A stretch of DNA of 61,451 nucleotides from Actinomycetes bacterium (GCA_025360585.1 JANYBW010000014.1:1-61451), one strand, 5' to 3'. Positions 44,153 to 52,899 are shown, counted from the stretch's first letter. Numbers and translations are program-made. The notes: a model not told the origin generated them from the sequence alone.

Positions 44153-45002
44153 ATGGACACGATGGCCTCAATGACCTCGGGCGTGCGGTTGCGGTTTCGC
44201 ACGACGGCGCAAGCGATCGAGCTCGATATCGCGACGACCCAAATCAGCTTTGTCGGCGCGGACCGCATTGATCCGGCATTCAGCCTTCGGGTCGACTGCG
44301 AATTTGTTGATGACTTGCGCGCTGCGGGCGGGACGGTAGTGCTGGTGTCGCCCGATCAAGGCGATATTCAGTTCGTTCCTGGTGCACCGGCAATGATTCG
44401 ATTCGAAAACCTCAATGCGGAAGGTAAGGATTGCGAGATTTGGCTTCCGCCTGACTGCTCGGTCGAGGTGCAAGCCTTGCGGGTCAGCGACGGCGCGACG
44501 ATCGAACCGTTCGCGACCAAACAGCCGCGCTGGACGCACTACGGCAGCTCGATCAGCCACTGCATGGATGTGGATTCACCGCAGAAAATTTGGCCGGTCA
44601 TCGCTGGCGGAATCGGTGGGCTCGATCGCTTGCATCTTGGGTTCGCTGGGCAATGTCAGCTGGATCCGTTCATGGGGCGCGTGATTGGTGATGCGCCGGC
44701 CGATTTCATCAGCCTGAAGCTTGGCATCAATCTGGTCAACGCGGCATCGATGACCCAAGGAGATCAGTACGGTCGGGCTTACCTTGGAAGGCATTCGGGC
44801 CACGTTGGCGACGATCGTGAAGCAGCGCAGCGACGCCGGCGACGCTCACCTTCGCTACCTCGATGGGCTTTCGTTGTTTGGAGAAAACGATCAGCAGGAT
44901 CTCTACAACCGACTGCATCCGAACCCGTCGGGGTATCGCAGGATCGGCGAACGGTTCGCCGCAATGGTGTTCGGTTCGGAGGGCCATTTCCCCACGAAGT
45001 GA
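44153..45002 (+). pseudogene. Broken SGNH/GDSL hydrolase gene
   Basis: The first frame (to ~44780) encodes an N-terminal beta-rich domain and SGNH blocks: HYGSSISHC (nucleophile Ser), HLGFAGQCQLDPFMGRVIGD and ISLKLGINLVN. After ASMTQGDQ the similarity moves to another frame: LEGIRATLATIV, HLRYLDGLSLFGEND and LHPNPSGYRRIGERFA (catalytic Asp/His block), stop at 45002. Homologues have some 50-70 residues between ASMT and this helix, so a deletion plus frameshift around 44755-44785 has removed the middle. The original frame runs on to 45046 as nonsense. The N-terminus also looks short. Confidence 0.75.
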
Positions 45003-45075
45003 CATCGGCGCCAATCGGATTCGCCGGTGGTAATCGCCGGTGGTAATCGAATGTCCCATTTGGGGAGTACCCTAC

Positions 45076-45081
45076 TAGCCT
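45076..45081 (+). promoter_or_regulatory. -10 box for leaderless proA
   Basis: TAGCCT exactly six bases before ATG 45088, no Shine-Dalgarno. proA therefore seems to have its own promoter, in keeping with its separation from proB. Confidence 0.5.
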
Positions 45082-45087
45082 CGGCGA

Positions 45088-46344
45088 ATGCCGCTGTCTG
45101 GTGCAGTTCTTGAGTTAGGTCGCCGCGCGAAAGCCGCGAGCCGGGTCCTGGCGACGACGGGCACTGACGCCAAAAATGCCGCGTTGATGGCCGCCGCGGA
45201 TCTCCTTGTGGCGAGCCGCGCCGACCTACTTGCTGCGAATGCCGAGGATCTCGAAGTGGCCGCGGCCGACGGCATGGAGGCTGGCCCGCTCGATCGGTTG
45301 CGCCTTACCGATGCCCGCATTGATTCGATGGCGAATGGGCTGCGCACCGTTGCGAATCTCGCGGATCCCGTCGGCGAAGTGCTCGATGGTTGGACTCGTC
45401 CGAACGGTTTGCAGATGCAGCGCGTCCGGGTTCCGCTCGGGGTCGTGGCGATTATCTATGAAAATCGTCCGAATGTCACTAGCGACGCGTTCGGTCTCTG
45501 TTTGAAATCTGGCAACGCCGCGTTGCTGCGTGGAAGCGCGACCGCGTTGCGCAGCAACCTTGCGATCGCCGAGGTGCTGCGTGAAGGTTTGGAGAAAACC
45601 GGACTTCCGCAAGACGCGCTCATCGTGGTTGCGGATCCGTCGCATGAAGTTGCAGCCGAAGTTATGCAGCTGGTGGATCATGTCGATGCGTTGATTCCTC
45701 GTGGCGGTCCGGCGTTGATCCAAAGTATCCGCGATAACGCGACGGTGCCCGTGATCATTGATGGAGACGGCAACTGCCACGTCTACGTCGATGAACACGC
45801 GGATCTTGATCAAGCTCTCGCGATCGTGATTAACGCGAAAACCCAACGAACTTCGGTCTGCAATGCCGCGGAGTCTTTGGTGATCCACGACGCGATCGCC
45901 GATCAGTTCCTTCCGATCGTCGCGAACGCCTTGGTGGAAAAAGGTGTCGTGCTTGTAGGCGATGTTGGCGCCCGTCGGCGCAGCGCTCATATTGCGCCAG
46001 CAACTGAAGATGATTTCGGGCGCGAATTTCTTGATTTGAAAATGAGTGTGGCTGTAGTTGCATCGCTCGGCGATGCGATTGCTCACGTCAACCAGTACGG
46101 CACCGGTCATACCGAAGCGATCGTTACGCGTGATCTTGCTGCTGCGAGGCGTTTCACGAACGAAGTCGACGCCGCCGCGGTAGCGGTGAACGCGTCGACT
46201 CGTTTCACCGACGGCGAAGAATTTGGTTTCGGTGCCGAAATAGGAATTTCTACGCAAAAACTGCATGCCCGTGGTCCCATGGGCTTGCGTGAATTAACCA
46301 CCTACAAATACCTCATATGGGGTGAAGGACAGGTCCGAGGCTGA
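45088..46344 (+). CDS. proA: Glutamate-5-semialdehyde dehydrogenase (gamma-glutamyl phosphate reductase)
   Basis: A 418-residue second enzyme of proline synthesis: reduces glutamyl-5-phosphate with NADPH. Catalytic Cys258 lies in KTQRTSVCNAAESL; PLGVVAIIYENRPNVTSDAFGLCLKSGNAALLRG is the substrate/NADP segment; the C-terminal GPMGLRELTTYKYLIWGEGQVRG is typical. Its TGA shares one base with the ATG of the following MoxR gene (TGATG). Confidence 0.96.
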   Translation: MPLSGAVLELGRRAKAASRVLATTGTDAKNAALMAAADLLVASRADLLAANAEDLEVAAADGMEAGPLDRLRLTDARIDSMANGLRTVANLADPVGEVLDGWTRPNGLQMQRVRVPLGVVAIIYENRPNVTSDAFGLCLKSGNAALLRGSATALRSNLAIAEVLREGLEKTGLPQDALIVVADPSHEVAAEVMQLVDHVDALIPRGGPALIQSIRDNATVPVIIDGDGNCHVYVDEHADLDQALAIVINAKTQRTSVCNAAESLVIHDAIADQFLPIVANALVEKGVVLVGDVGARRRSAHIAPATEDDFGREFLDLKMSVAVVASLGDAIAHVNQYGTGHTEAIVTRDLAAARRFTNEVDAAAVAVNASTRFTDGEEFGFGAEIGISTQKLHARGPMGLRELTTYKYLIWGEGQVRG

Positions 46345-47252
46345 TGGCCGACCGTTTTGAATCCGTTGCACAGGTCGTCGAGCGTTTACGCGAAGTCGAC
46401 TATCTCTCCGACACGAGCATCGCCGGTGTTGTGTTTTTGGCGGACAAGCTTGGGAAGCCGATCTTGGTGGAAGGCCCCGCGGGCGTCGGCAAGACCGAAC
46501 TCGCGAAGTGTGTTGCGCAGATCACGAACAGCCGCCTGATCCGGTTGCAGTGTTACGAAGGCCTCGACGAAGCCAAGGCGCTCTACGAATGGAACTACAA
46601 AAAGCAACTCCTGAAAATTCAAGCTGGCAAGGACAACACCAAAGAGTGGAGTGCTGTCGAAGACGACATTTTCTCTGAAGAGTTCCTGCTCGAGCGTCCG
46701 TTGCTGGCCGCGATTCGTTCCGAAGAACCAGTCGTGTTGCTGATCGACGAAGTCGATCGCATCGAAATTGAAACTGAAGCACTGTTGCTCGAAGTGCTCT
46801 CGGATTTTCAGGTATCGATCCCCGAATTGGGCACGATTACGTCGGCGAGCGGCAAACGTCCGATTGTGTTTCTCACCTCGAACAACACCCGCGAACTCTC
46901 GGAAGCGTTGAAGCGCCGTTGCTTGTACCTGCACATCGATTACCCGACGTTGGAACGCGAAGAGGAGATTGTGCGCGTTCGCGTCCCCGAAATCGACGAT
47001 GCCCTCGCAACGCAAATTGCCCGCGTCGTGGCATCGATTCGTAATCTCGACATCAAAAAGTCACCGTCGATTTCTGAGACCATCGACTGGGCCCGCACAC
47101 TCATCTACTTGGGCCGCAACGAAATTGATCCCGAAACCATTGGCGAAACGCTGCACGTACTGTTGAAGTACCAAGGCGATATCCAAAAGGCCCGCAAAGA
47201 ACTCGGCGTCGATGGCCCGACCTCGCCGTTGCGCGGCACGGCTTCACGGTAA
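46344..47252 (+). CDS. MoxR-type AAA+ ATPase
   Basis: A 302-residue AAA+ protein: Walker A VEGPAGVGKTELAK (~38-51), Walker B VVLLIDEVDR, sensor 1 FLTSNNTRELSEALKRR with arginine finger. MoxR ATPases act as chaperones that insert metals or assemble complexes, normally with a VWA partner; that partner is the next gene, 6 bp away. It is coupled to proA by TGATG. The CoxD subgroup that matures CO dehydrogenase has the same partner type, but no molybdenum hydroxylase is in the window. Confidence 0.9.
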   Translation: MADRFESVAQVVERLREVDYLSDTSIAGVVFLADKLGKPILVEGPAGVGKTELAKCVAQITNSRLIRLQCYEGLDEAKALYEWNYKKQLLKIQAGKDNTKEWSAVEDDIFSEEFLLERPLLAAIRSEEPVVLLIDEVDRIEIETEALLLEVLSDFQVSIPELGTITSASGKRPIVFLTSNNTRELSEALKRRCLYLHIDYPTLEREEEIVRVRVPEIDDALATQIARVVASIRNLDIKKSPSISETIDWARTLIYLGRNEIDPETIGETLHVLLKYQGDIQKARKELGVDGPTSPLRGTASR

Positions 47253-47258
47253 CTGAGT

Positions 47259-48785
47259 GTGCCCCGTGCAACCGCGCAGCAATGGGTCGATGGCGTTAAC
47301 GCAACGAAACCGCAAGCGATGACCACTGCGGGCGATACCTCAACGATGTTCGATGCTTTCCAAGGGTTTGTGCATGAACTGCGTGCGGCGGGATTGCCGG
47401 TTTCAATGACCGAGAACCTCGACGCGATGCGCGCGGTCGAGTACATCCCGCTCGATGATCGTGAGTCATTGAAAGCCGCGTTGGGTGCGACGTTGGTGAA
47501 GCATCATGGGCACTGGAAGGTCTTTGAAACGGTCTTCGATGTCTACTTCGCGTACTACTCCAAAGGGGTAAACGCTGGCGATGGAGACGATGAACCCAGC
47601 GGCGATGCCGAAGGGATGTCGCTCGAAGAAATGATGGCCGCCATGGATGGCGGCGGCGCCATGGGCGACATGAATAACGAAGCGCTGGCGCAAATGTTGC
47701 TGGATGCGCTCATGAAGATGGACAACGAGATGTTGCGCCAAATCGCGGGCGCGGCAGTGAGCCGGTTTGCCGGCATGGAACCGGGCCGTCCGGTCGGTGG
47801 CGCGTACTACTTGTACCGGACGCTGCGGCAGCTCGACGCTGATGGCCTCGTCAACAAGATGTTGCAACAAGCCCAAGAAAGCGGGGATATTGGCGAGGGC
47901 GCTTACGATGATCGTCTGGCCAAAGAAGAATTTGAAGCGCGGCTAAAAATCCTCAAAGAGATGATCGAAGCCGAGATTCGTCGTCGATTGGTTGCGGATC
48001 GTGGCGTCGAGGCGATGGCCCGCACGTTGCGCAAGCCGTTACCCGAAGATGTCGATTTCATGCACGCGTCGCGCGAAGAGATGCAACATTTGCAGCGCGC
48101 GATCTATCCGCTCACGCGGGCATTGGCGGCGCGACTCGCGCAAAAGCGGCGCCGACGGAATCGCGGAACGCTGGATTTTCGCCAGACGGTGCGTCACTCG
48201 TTGAGCTACGGCGGGGTGCCCGCCGAACTCAAGTTCAAACACCCTCGGCCGCATAAGCCCGAGATCATGGTGATCGCCGACATTTCTGGTTCGGTCGCGA
48301 GCTTCGCGCGCTTCACCCTGCAGTTTGTGTACGCAATGCAAAGTGAATTTTCACGAGTTCGATCGTTTGTGTTCATTGATGGCATTGATGAAGTCACGAG
48401 CTTTTTCGAAGACAGCGACGACATTGCAGAAGCGATACACAAAGTAAACACTGAAGCGAATGTCGTGTGGGTGGATGGCCACTCGGATTACGGCCATGCA
48501 TTCGAGATGTGGCACAAGGCGCACATCATGGAAGTGACTAAGAAGACGACCGTCATCATCTTGGGCGATGCGCGCAACAATTACCATGCCACGCAGGCCT
48601 GGACGATCAAAGAAGCTCAGGAACGGGCGCGGCGCGTCTTTTGGCTTGATCCAGAACCCCGGGGCTACTGGGACACCGGCGATTCCATCATTTCGGAGTA
48701 CGCCAAGTTCTGCGACGGTACGTTCGAGTGCCGCAACCTGCGCCAACTGAGCAAGTTCGTAGCCGCAGTAGTGGACGCCCAATGA
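47259..48785 (+). CDS. VWA-domain CoxE-like protein
   Basis: A 508-residue partner of the MoxR ATPase. The N-terminal region (FDAFQGFVHELRAAGLPVSMTENLDAMRAV) is typical for CoxE-like proteins. The middle is helical with a Met/Gly/Asp-rich loop (~110-140). The C-terminal von Willebrand A domain has the metal-ion-dependent adhesion site IADISGSVASF (D-x-S-x-S). The target protein is unknown. Start uncertain: GTG 47259, ATG 47319 or ATG 47346, none with a good ribosome site. The stop lies 15 bases before a long palindrome. Confidence 0.88.
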   Translation: MPRATAQQWVDGVNATKPQAMTTAGDTSTMFDAFQGFVHELRAAGLPVSMTENLDAMRAVEYIPLDDRESLKAALGATLVKHHGHWKVFETVFDVYFAYYSKGVNAGDGDDEPSGDAEGMSLEEMMAAMDGGGAMGDMNNEALAQMLLDALMKMDNEMLRQIAGAAVSRFAGMEPGRPVGGAYYLYRTLRQLDADGLVNKMLQQAQESGDIGEGAYDDRLAKEEFEARLKILKEMIEAEIRRRLVADRGVEAMARTLRKPLPEDVDFMHASREEMQHLQRAIYPLTRALAARLAQKRRRRNRGTLDFRQTVRHSLSYGGVPAELKFKHPRPHKPEIMVIADISGSVASFARFTLQFVYAMQSEFSRVRSFVFIDGIDEVTSFFEDSDDIAEAIHKVNTEANVVWVDGHSDYGHAFEMWHKAHIMEVTKKTTVIILGDARNNYHATQAWTIKEAQERARRVFWLDPEPRGYWDTGDSIISEYAKFCDGTFECRNLRQLSKFVAAVVDAQ

Positions 48786-48800
48786 CCAAGCCCCAAACCT

Positions 48801-48844
48801 TGTGTCCCATCAGTATTCCACCCGTGGAATACTGATGGGACACA
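48801..48844. repeat. 44-bp near-perfect palindrome
   Basis: Arms 48801-48821 and 48824-48844 are perfectly complementary over 21 bp around a 2-nt centre (CC); similarity continues imperfectly outward (CCAAACC left, GGTTGG right). It begins 15 bases after the stop of the VWA gene and contains the likely ATG (48835) of the enoyl-CoA hydratase gene. No T-run follows. It could be a terminator stem, a REP/MITE-like element, or a protein-binding site. Confidence 0.9.
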
Positions 48845-49590
48845 GGTTGGTGGCCGTGGAGTATGGGGTGGGGCGCAGGATTGCGAACCTCACGCTGAAT
48901 CGGCCGGAGAAACGCAATGCGTTGAACATCGTCTTGCTGCGCGAATTGATCGCGGCCTGCCGCTTGCTGAATCAAGAACCCGACCTTCGCGTCGTCATCG
49001 TGCGCGGCGCCGGCGATAAGGCGTTTAGTGCAGGGTTCGATCTTGGCGACTTTGCCAGTGGGGATACCTCCGGCACCCAGTTGGGTTTTGAAGCAACCGA
49101 AGCCCTCGATCGGTTGAACGCGATCACGATAGCGGCGATTCAAGGCCACTGCATCGGCGGGGGCGTTGTGCTGGCAAGCGCCTGCGACCTGCGCATTGCT
49201 GCGGAAAACACCCGCTTTGCGATTCCGGAAATCGATCTGGGAATTCCCTTGGGTTGGAGCGGCCTTCCGCGACTCGTGCGGGAATTTGGCCCGGCGCTCA
49301 CCAAAGAACTCGTGATTACGTGTCGGCCGTTTAGCGCCGATGAAGCCAAGAGCTGGCGGTTTGTCAACGAAGTCGTCGCGAAGGACCAATTGGATGCGCG
49401 GGTAGATGTGCTCGCCGCGGAGATCGCCAAGAAGCCGCGCTTCGGTGTACTTGCGACCAAGCAGCAGGTGAGAATTGCGAGTGAGGCGATGGTGGCGACC
49501 CACCACTGCGATCTCGATCGAGTCTTGATCGCCGCTGCGGGCGCGGATGACGAATCGCGGGCGACGATGCGCGCGTATTTAGACCGGTAA
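48835..49590 (+). CDS. Enoyl-CoA hydratase/isomerase family protein
   Basis: A 251-residue crotonase-fold enzyme. LTLNRPEKRNALN, the oxyanion-hole segment VRGAGDKAFSAGFDLGDF and QGHCIGGGVVLASACDLRIA with FAIPEIDLGIPLGWSGLPRLV are present. Of the two Glu used by classical hydratases one (PEIDLG) is present, the second position reads LGWSG; the exact reaction is uncertain. ATG 48835 is inside the palindrome; GTG 48850, with AGG just upstream, is an alternative. rsgA follows after 27 bp. Confidence 0.85.
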   Translation: MGHRLVAVEYGVGRRIANLTLNRPEKRNALNIVLLRELIAACRLLNQEPDLRVVIVRGAGDKAFSAGFDLGDFASGDTSGTQLGFEATEALDRLNAITIAAIQGHCIGGGVVLASACDLRIAAENTRFAIPEIDLGIPLGWSGLPRLVREFGPALTKELVITCRPFSADEAKSWRFVNEVVAKDQLDARVDVLAAEIAKKPRFGVLATKQQVRIASEAMVATHHCDLDRVLIAAAGADDESRATMRAYLDR

Positions 49591-49617
49591 CCGCGGGATG
49601 CGCCGGTACTGTCGCGG

Positions 49618-50673
49618 GTGATGTTGGAACCGTACGGCTGGAACCCACGCGTTGCCGCGCTCACTGTTGGTGCGGAACTGCGGATCGCCAGAGTGATCCG
49701 GATCGATCGTGGGGTTTACACCGTAGTGACCCACCAAGGGCTCGCGACCGGTTCGCTTTCGGGGGAACTCAAACATGCGCGTGACCCAACGGCTCGACCG
49801 ACGATCGGGGATTGGGTTGGGGTCGATGCCGACACCGTCGTGCGCGAAGTCTTGACGCGGGCATCGGTATTTTTGCGCGGCGACGGCGAGAAATTGCAAG
49901 CCCAAGCAGTTGCGGCAAATGTCGATGTCGTGTTTGTCGTGCAGGCGATCGATGAGCTGAACGTGCGGCGGTTGGAGCGCGAACTTGTGCTCGCGCATCA
50001 AAGTGGTGCTCAGCCGGTGGTGGTGTTGTCGAAAGCCGATCAGTGCAGCACCGTCGACGAGCTCGTGCGGGTCGCAGTTTCGTGTGCGCCAGGACTGGAC
50101 GTTCTCGCAACGTCAACCGTTACGAGTGTGGGTGTTACGCGCCTCGCTCGTTATGGTGATGGTGGAAAAACCCTTGCGTTCATTGGGGCGTCTGGCGTGG
50201 GTAAGAGCACGTTGGTCAATGCACTCCTAGGCTCTGAGGTCCAACTTACCGGCGAAGTGCGCGAGTACGACGGCCGGGGCCGGCACACCACGAGCGCTCG
50301 GTCTCTTTTTCCGCTGGCCAGCGGTGGCGTGCTCATCGATACACCCGGATTGCGTTCGGTTGGGATGTGGAGAAGCGACGAAGGCATCGCGGCGGCGTTT
50401 CGCGATATCGAGGAACTCGGCGAGAGCTGCAAGTTCTCGGACTGTTCGCACGATCACGAACCCGACTGTGCCGTGCTCGCGGAAGTTGAACTCGGAAAAC
50501 TGGATCCAGAACGGGTCGCGAACTATCGCTTGTTGACCGCAGAACTCGACCAGCTTGATGATGAAGCCGAGGCTCGTCAGCGAGTGGTGAAACAGCAGCA
50601 ACGGCTCGCTACTGCACAAGGGCGGACGCCGACTGCCAGACGGGCAACCAGACGAGCAACCCCACGCGAATAG
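49618..50673 (+). CDS. rsgA: Ribosome small subunit-dependent GTPase A
   Basis: A 351-residue circularly permuted GTPase for late 30S maturation. N-terminal OB fold; permuted motifs G4 VLSKADQC (VLSK-D), G1 GASGVGKSTLVNALLG, G3 DTPGLRSVG. The zinc-binding tail has CKFSDCSHDHEPDC. The C-terminus is basic with an ATRRATRRATPRE repeat. The start is GTG 49618 or ATG 49621; TACTGT lies 5 or 8 bases upstream and no ribosome site is seen. Confidence 0.94.
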   Translation: MMLEPYGWNPRVAALTVGAELRIARVIRIDRGVYTVVTHQGLATGSLSGELKHARDPTARPTIGDWVGVDADTVVREVLTRASVFLRGDGEKLQAQAVAANVDVVFVVQAIDELNVRRLERELVLAHQSGAQPVVVLSKADQCSTVDELVRVAVSCAPGLDVLATSTVTSVGVTRLARYGDGGKTLAFIGASGVGKSTLVNALLGSEVQLTGEVREYDGRGRHTTSARSLFPLASGGVLIDTPGLRSVGMWRSDEGIAAAFRDIEELGESCKFSDCSHDHEPDCAVLAEVELGKLDPERVANYRLLTAELDQLDDEAEARQRVVKQQQRLATAQGRTPTARRATRRATPRE

Positions 50674-50698
50674 CCGCCGAGGTCAGCGTGTCACCACG

Positions 50699-50704
50699 TA
50701 CGAT
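50699..50704 (+). promoter_or_regulatory. -10 box for leaderless nadD
   Basis: TACGAT exactly six bases before GTG 50711; no Shine-Dalgarno between. Confidence 0.5.
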
Positions 50705-50710
50705 GTTTTC

Positions 50711-51325
50711 GTGACGAGGCGGGTTGGTGTCGTGGGAGGAACGTTCGACCCTATTCACAACGGCCATATCGTCGCGGCACTGTCGGCGTGGGAGCAATTG
50801 CGTTGTGATCAGATGTTGATCATGGTTGCGGGTGATCCATGGCAGAAGTCGGGTTCGCCAGTGGGTTCGCCAGTGGGTTCGCCAGTGGGTTCGCCAGTGA
50901 GTGCTGCGGCGCATCGCTTCGCCATGGTGGCTCTCGCGTGCGAAGGCATTGAGCCTCTTATTCCTGACGACCGCGAAATCCGTCGTGGTGGCCCGACGTA
51001 TACGTTCGACACAGTGAGCTCGATGATGAACGACGATCCGGAGCGCGAGATCGTGTTGGTGCTTGGCGCTGATGCGGTTGCGGGATTGGGTAACTGGCAT
51101 CGGGCGGCTGAACTCGCTGAGATGGTCACGATTGGCGCGCTTCGCCGCAGAGACGAACAGCCGATGGCCCCGTCCGGCGCTTGGAGCTTGCGAGAGATCG
51201 ACATGCCACGGTTCGATATCAGTTCGACTGAGGTTCGCGAACGCGTGCAGTGCGGCTTACCAATCGATGGGTTTGTGTCAACTGGAGTCGCGCAATACAT
51301 CAATGAACACGGGCTCTATCAGTGA
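50711..51325 (+). CDS. nadD: Nicotinate-nucleotide adenylyltransferase
   Basis: A 204-residue enzyme that makes deamido-NAD from nicotinate mononucleotide and ATP. VVGGTFDPIHNGHIVAA holds the (H/T)xGH nucleotidyltransferase motif; GGPTYTFDTV and the ISSTEVRERV C-terminal ATP motif are intact. After GDPWQKSG the loop contains SPVGSPVGSPVGSPV, an insertion relative to the homologues I recall, coded by four exact 12-bp repeats. The start is GTG. Its TGA overlaps the GTG of the LytR_C gene. Confidence 0.94.
   Translation: MTRRVGVVGGTFDPIHNGHIVAALSAWEQLRCDQMLIMVAGDPWQKSGSPVGSPVGSPVGSPVSAAAHRFAMVALACEGIEPLIPDDREIRRGGPTYTFDTVSSMMNDDPEREIVLVLGADAVAGLGNWHRAAELAEMVTIGALRRRDEQPMAPSGAWSLREIDMPRFDISSTEVRERVQCGLPIDGFVSTGVAQYINEHGLYQ
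50851..50898 (+). repeat. In-frame 12-bp tandem repeat (x4) inside nadD
   Basis: Four exact copies of GGGTTCGCCAGT encode Gly-Ser-Pro-Val units. Length changes by whole units keep the reading frame, so this could vary by slipped-strand mispairing. Confidence 0.95.
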
Positions 51326-52485
51326 CCAGGACCACAACGAAACTGACGCGTGGCGAGCGAGATCGGCGGCGGCGCGGTCGAGATTGGCGATGGCAGATTG
51401 GCGTGTTTGCGGCCGCAATCGCAATTGGTTCTGGCGCAGCGTTCACGCACACTCCGCGTGGAATTTTTGGAGGTAGCGCTTCGACAACGGCGATGGGAAC
51501 CGCATCGGGTACCCAGACGATGCGCACCACGTTGTACCTCTATCGCAACGCCTCGGGCGCAATCGATTTGGCGATGCTCATCGGTGCGGAACCACAAAAC
51601 GGACGGGCGACGATCGCGTTTATTCCCGTGGCGATAGTCCTGGATGTTCCGTCCGTTGGCATCAGATCGTTGCGGTCGCTTGCAGAATCCGCCGCGACAT
51701 CGACGCTGGTCACCTCGGTTTCGAACGCGCTCGGAATCGGTATTGAAACAACGGTCATTGTTGACGATGCGACACTCAATGCGATGTTCGCGGAGTCGCC
51801 GAGTTTCCGCGCGGAGTTCACCGACAACGTCAGGATCGACGGATCGATTCTGGCGCGCGCTGGTTCAAGCGAGCTCACTGCGGCGACTGCCGTACGCATC
51901 CTGACGGGTTCTGATACGTCCGGGACGCTCGGCCATTTTGCGAATGTGCAATCGGTGCTGACCGGATGGTTTTCGGCACTTCGACTCGACGATGCGCGAG
52001 CGGCGCGTGTCGCTCGGGTAAACGGCGCCCCCGCCCTCGCAGGGCTAGCCGGTTTCGGGGATCAGCTCACATTCGAGACCGTTCCCGTATCCAATGCTGG
52101 CTCTGGGCGCGTTGAACGGTTCGAACTGCGCGCAACCGATCTCGCGAGCTTCGCGATGCAGCATTTTGGTCCAGCGTTGCTCAACGGCGGTTCGGCGCGA
52201 TCGCGTGTGGAAATTCTCAACGGGGTTGGTACCGAAGGTCTGGCGCAGCTCGTCGCGGATGTCATCGTGCCCGCTGGTGGCGCGGTCGTTTTGACCGGTA
52301 ATTCCGTTCGATTCGGCCAAATGACAACCGAGGTCGTGTACTACAGGGACCGTGATGCTCCAACGGCGCGGAACTTCGCTCGAATTTTGGGTGTCGGGAT
52401 AGTTGCTCGTGGGGCGGTTTCGGCGGCGGTCGTTGATATCACGATCGTGATCGGACGCGACTTTGCCAACAAACGGAAACGTTGA
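51322..52485 (+). CDS. LytR_C-domain membrane protein
   Basis: A 387-residue protein with a basic cytosolic N-terminus (KLTRGERDRRRRGRDWRW), a TM segment (~25-42) and an extracytoplasmic part. Residues ~95-270 resemble a divergent LCP-like core (AFIPVAIVLDVPSVGIRSL, VTSVSNALGIGIETTVIVDD, FTDNVRIDG), and ~290-385 are the LytR_C domain (SRVEILNGVGTEGLAQLVADVI). The Arg-rich catalytic features of wall-teichoic/arabinogalactan ligases are not evident in the core, so ligase activity is uncertain. It sits between nadD and rsfS, where an LCP/LytR_C gene is typical in Actinobacteria. Confidence 0.8.
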   Translation: MTRTTTKLTRGERDRRRRGRDWRWQIGVFAAAIAIGSGAAFTHTPRGIFGGSASTTAMGTASGTQTMRTTLYLYRNASGAIDLAMLIGAEPQNGRATIAFIPVAIVLDVPSVGIRSLRSLAESAATSTLVTSVSNALGIGIETTVIVDDATLNAMFAESPSFRAEFTDNVRIDGSILARAGSSELTAATAVRILTGSDTSGTLGHFANVQSVLTGWFSALRLDDARAARVARVNGAPALAGLAGFGDQLTFETVPVSNAGSGRVERFELRATDLASFAMQHFGPALLNGGSARSRVEILNGVGTEGLAQLVADVIVPAGGAVVLTGNSVRFGQMTTEVVYYRDRDAPTARNFARILGVGIVARGAVSAAVVDITIVIGRDFANKRKR

Positions 52486-52488
52486 ACT

Positions 52489-52863
52489 GTGACTCACAAC
52501 GAAGCCCAAATCAAAGCGATTGCGGCGGCTCGTGCCGCCGACGCGAAATCTGGCCACGAGATCCTGGTATTGGACGTTGGCGACATCATTTCGATCGTTG
52601 AGGCCTTTGTGATCGTGAGCGCCAACAACACGCGCGCGGTCAACGCGATCGTGGACAACATCGAAAGCGTGTTGCGGCTCGATCACGATGCGAAGATTCG
52701 TGCCGCGGAGGGTCGCGATACCTCAACCTGGGTCCTCCTAGATTTTGGCGACATCATTGTGCACGTGTTTCTCGATGAAACCCGCCAGTACTACGACCTG
52801 GAACGATTGTGGGCCGATGCGGGAACGATCGATTGGGCCGAGGAGTCCACGACCGCAGTTTGA
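52489..52863 (+). CDS. rsfS: Ribosome silencing factor RsfS
   Basis: A 124-residue protein that binds L14 and blocks subunit joining under starvation. GHEILVLDVGDIISIVEAFVIVSANN, then EGRDTSTWVLLDFGDIIVHVFLDETRQYYDLERLWADA are family signatures. The start is GTG 52489, 3 bp after the LytR_C stop. It closes the nadD operon. Confidence 0.95.
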   Translation: MTHNEAQIKAIAAARAADAKSGHEILVLDVGDIISIVEAFVIVSANNTRAVNAIVDNIESVLRLDHDAKIRAAEGRDTSTWVLLDFGDIIVHVFLDETRQYYDLERLWADAGTIDWAEESTTAV

Positions 52864-52899
52864 CTAAAACTGCCAGCGACAGACGCCACGCGCTGCACC

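Noticed and set aside
46344-48785. CO dehydrogenase maturation operon
   Set aside because: MoxR and VWA types fit, but no coxL/M/S-like subunits or molybdopterin genes are in the window.
51322-52485. Full LytR-CpsA-Psr ligase
   Set aside because: The LytR_C domain is clear but the LCP core is divergent and the catalytic Arg/Asp pattern is not visible, so ligase activity is not claimed.
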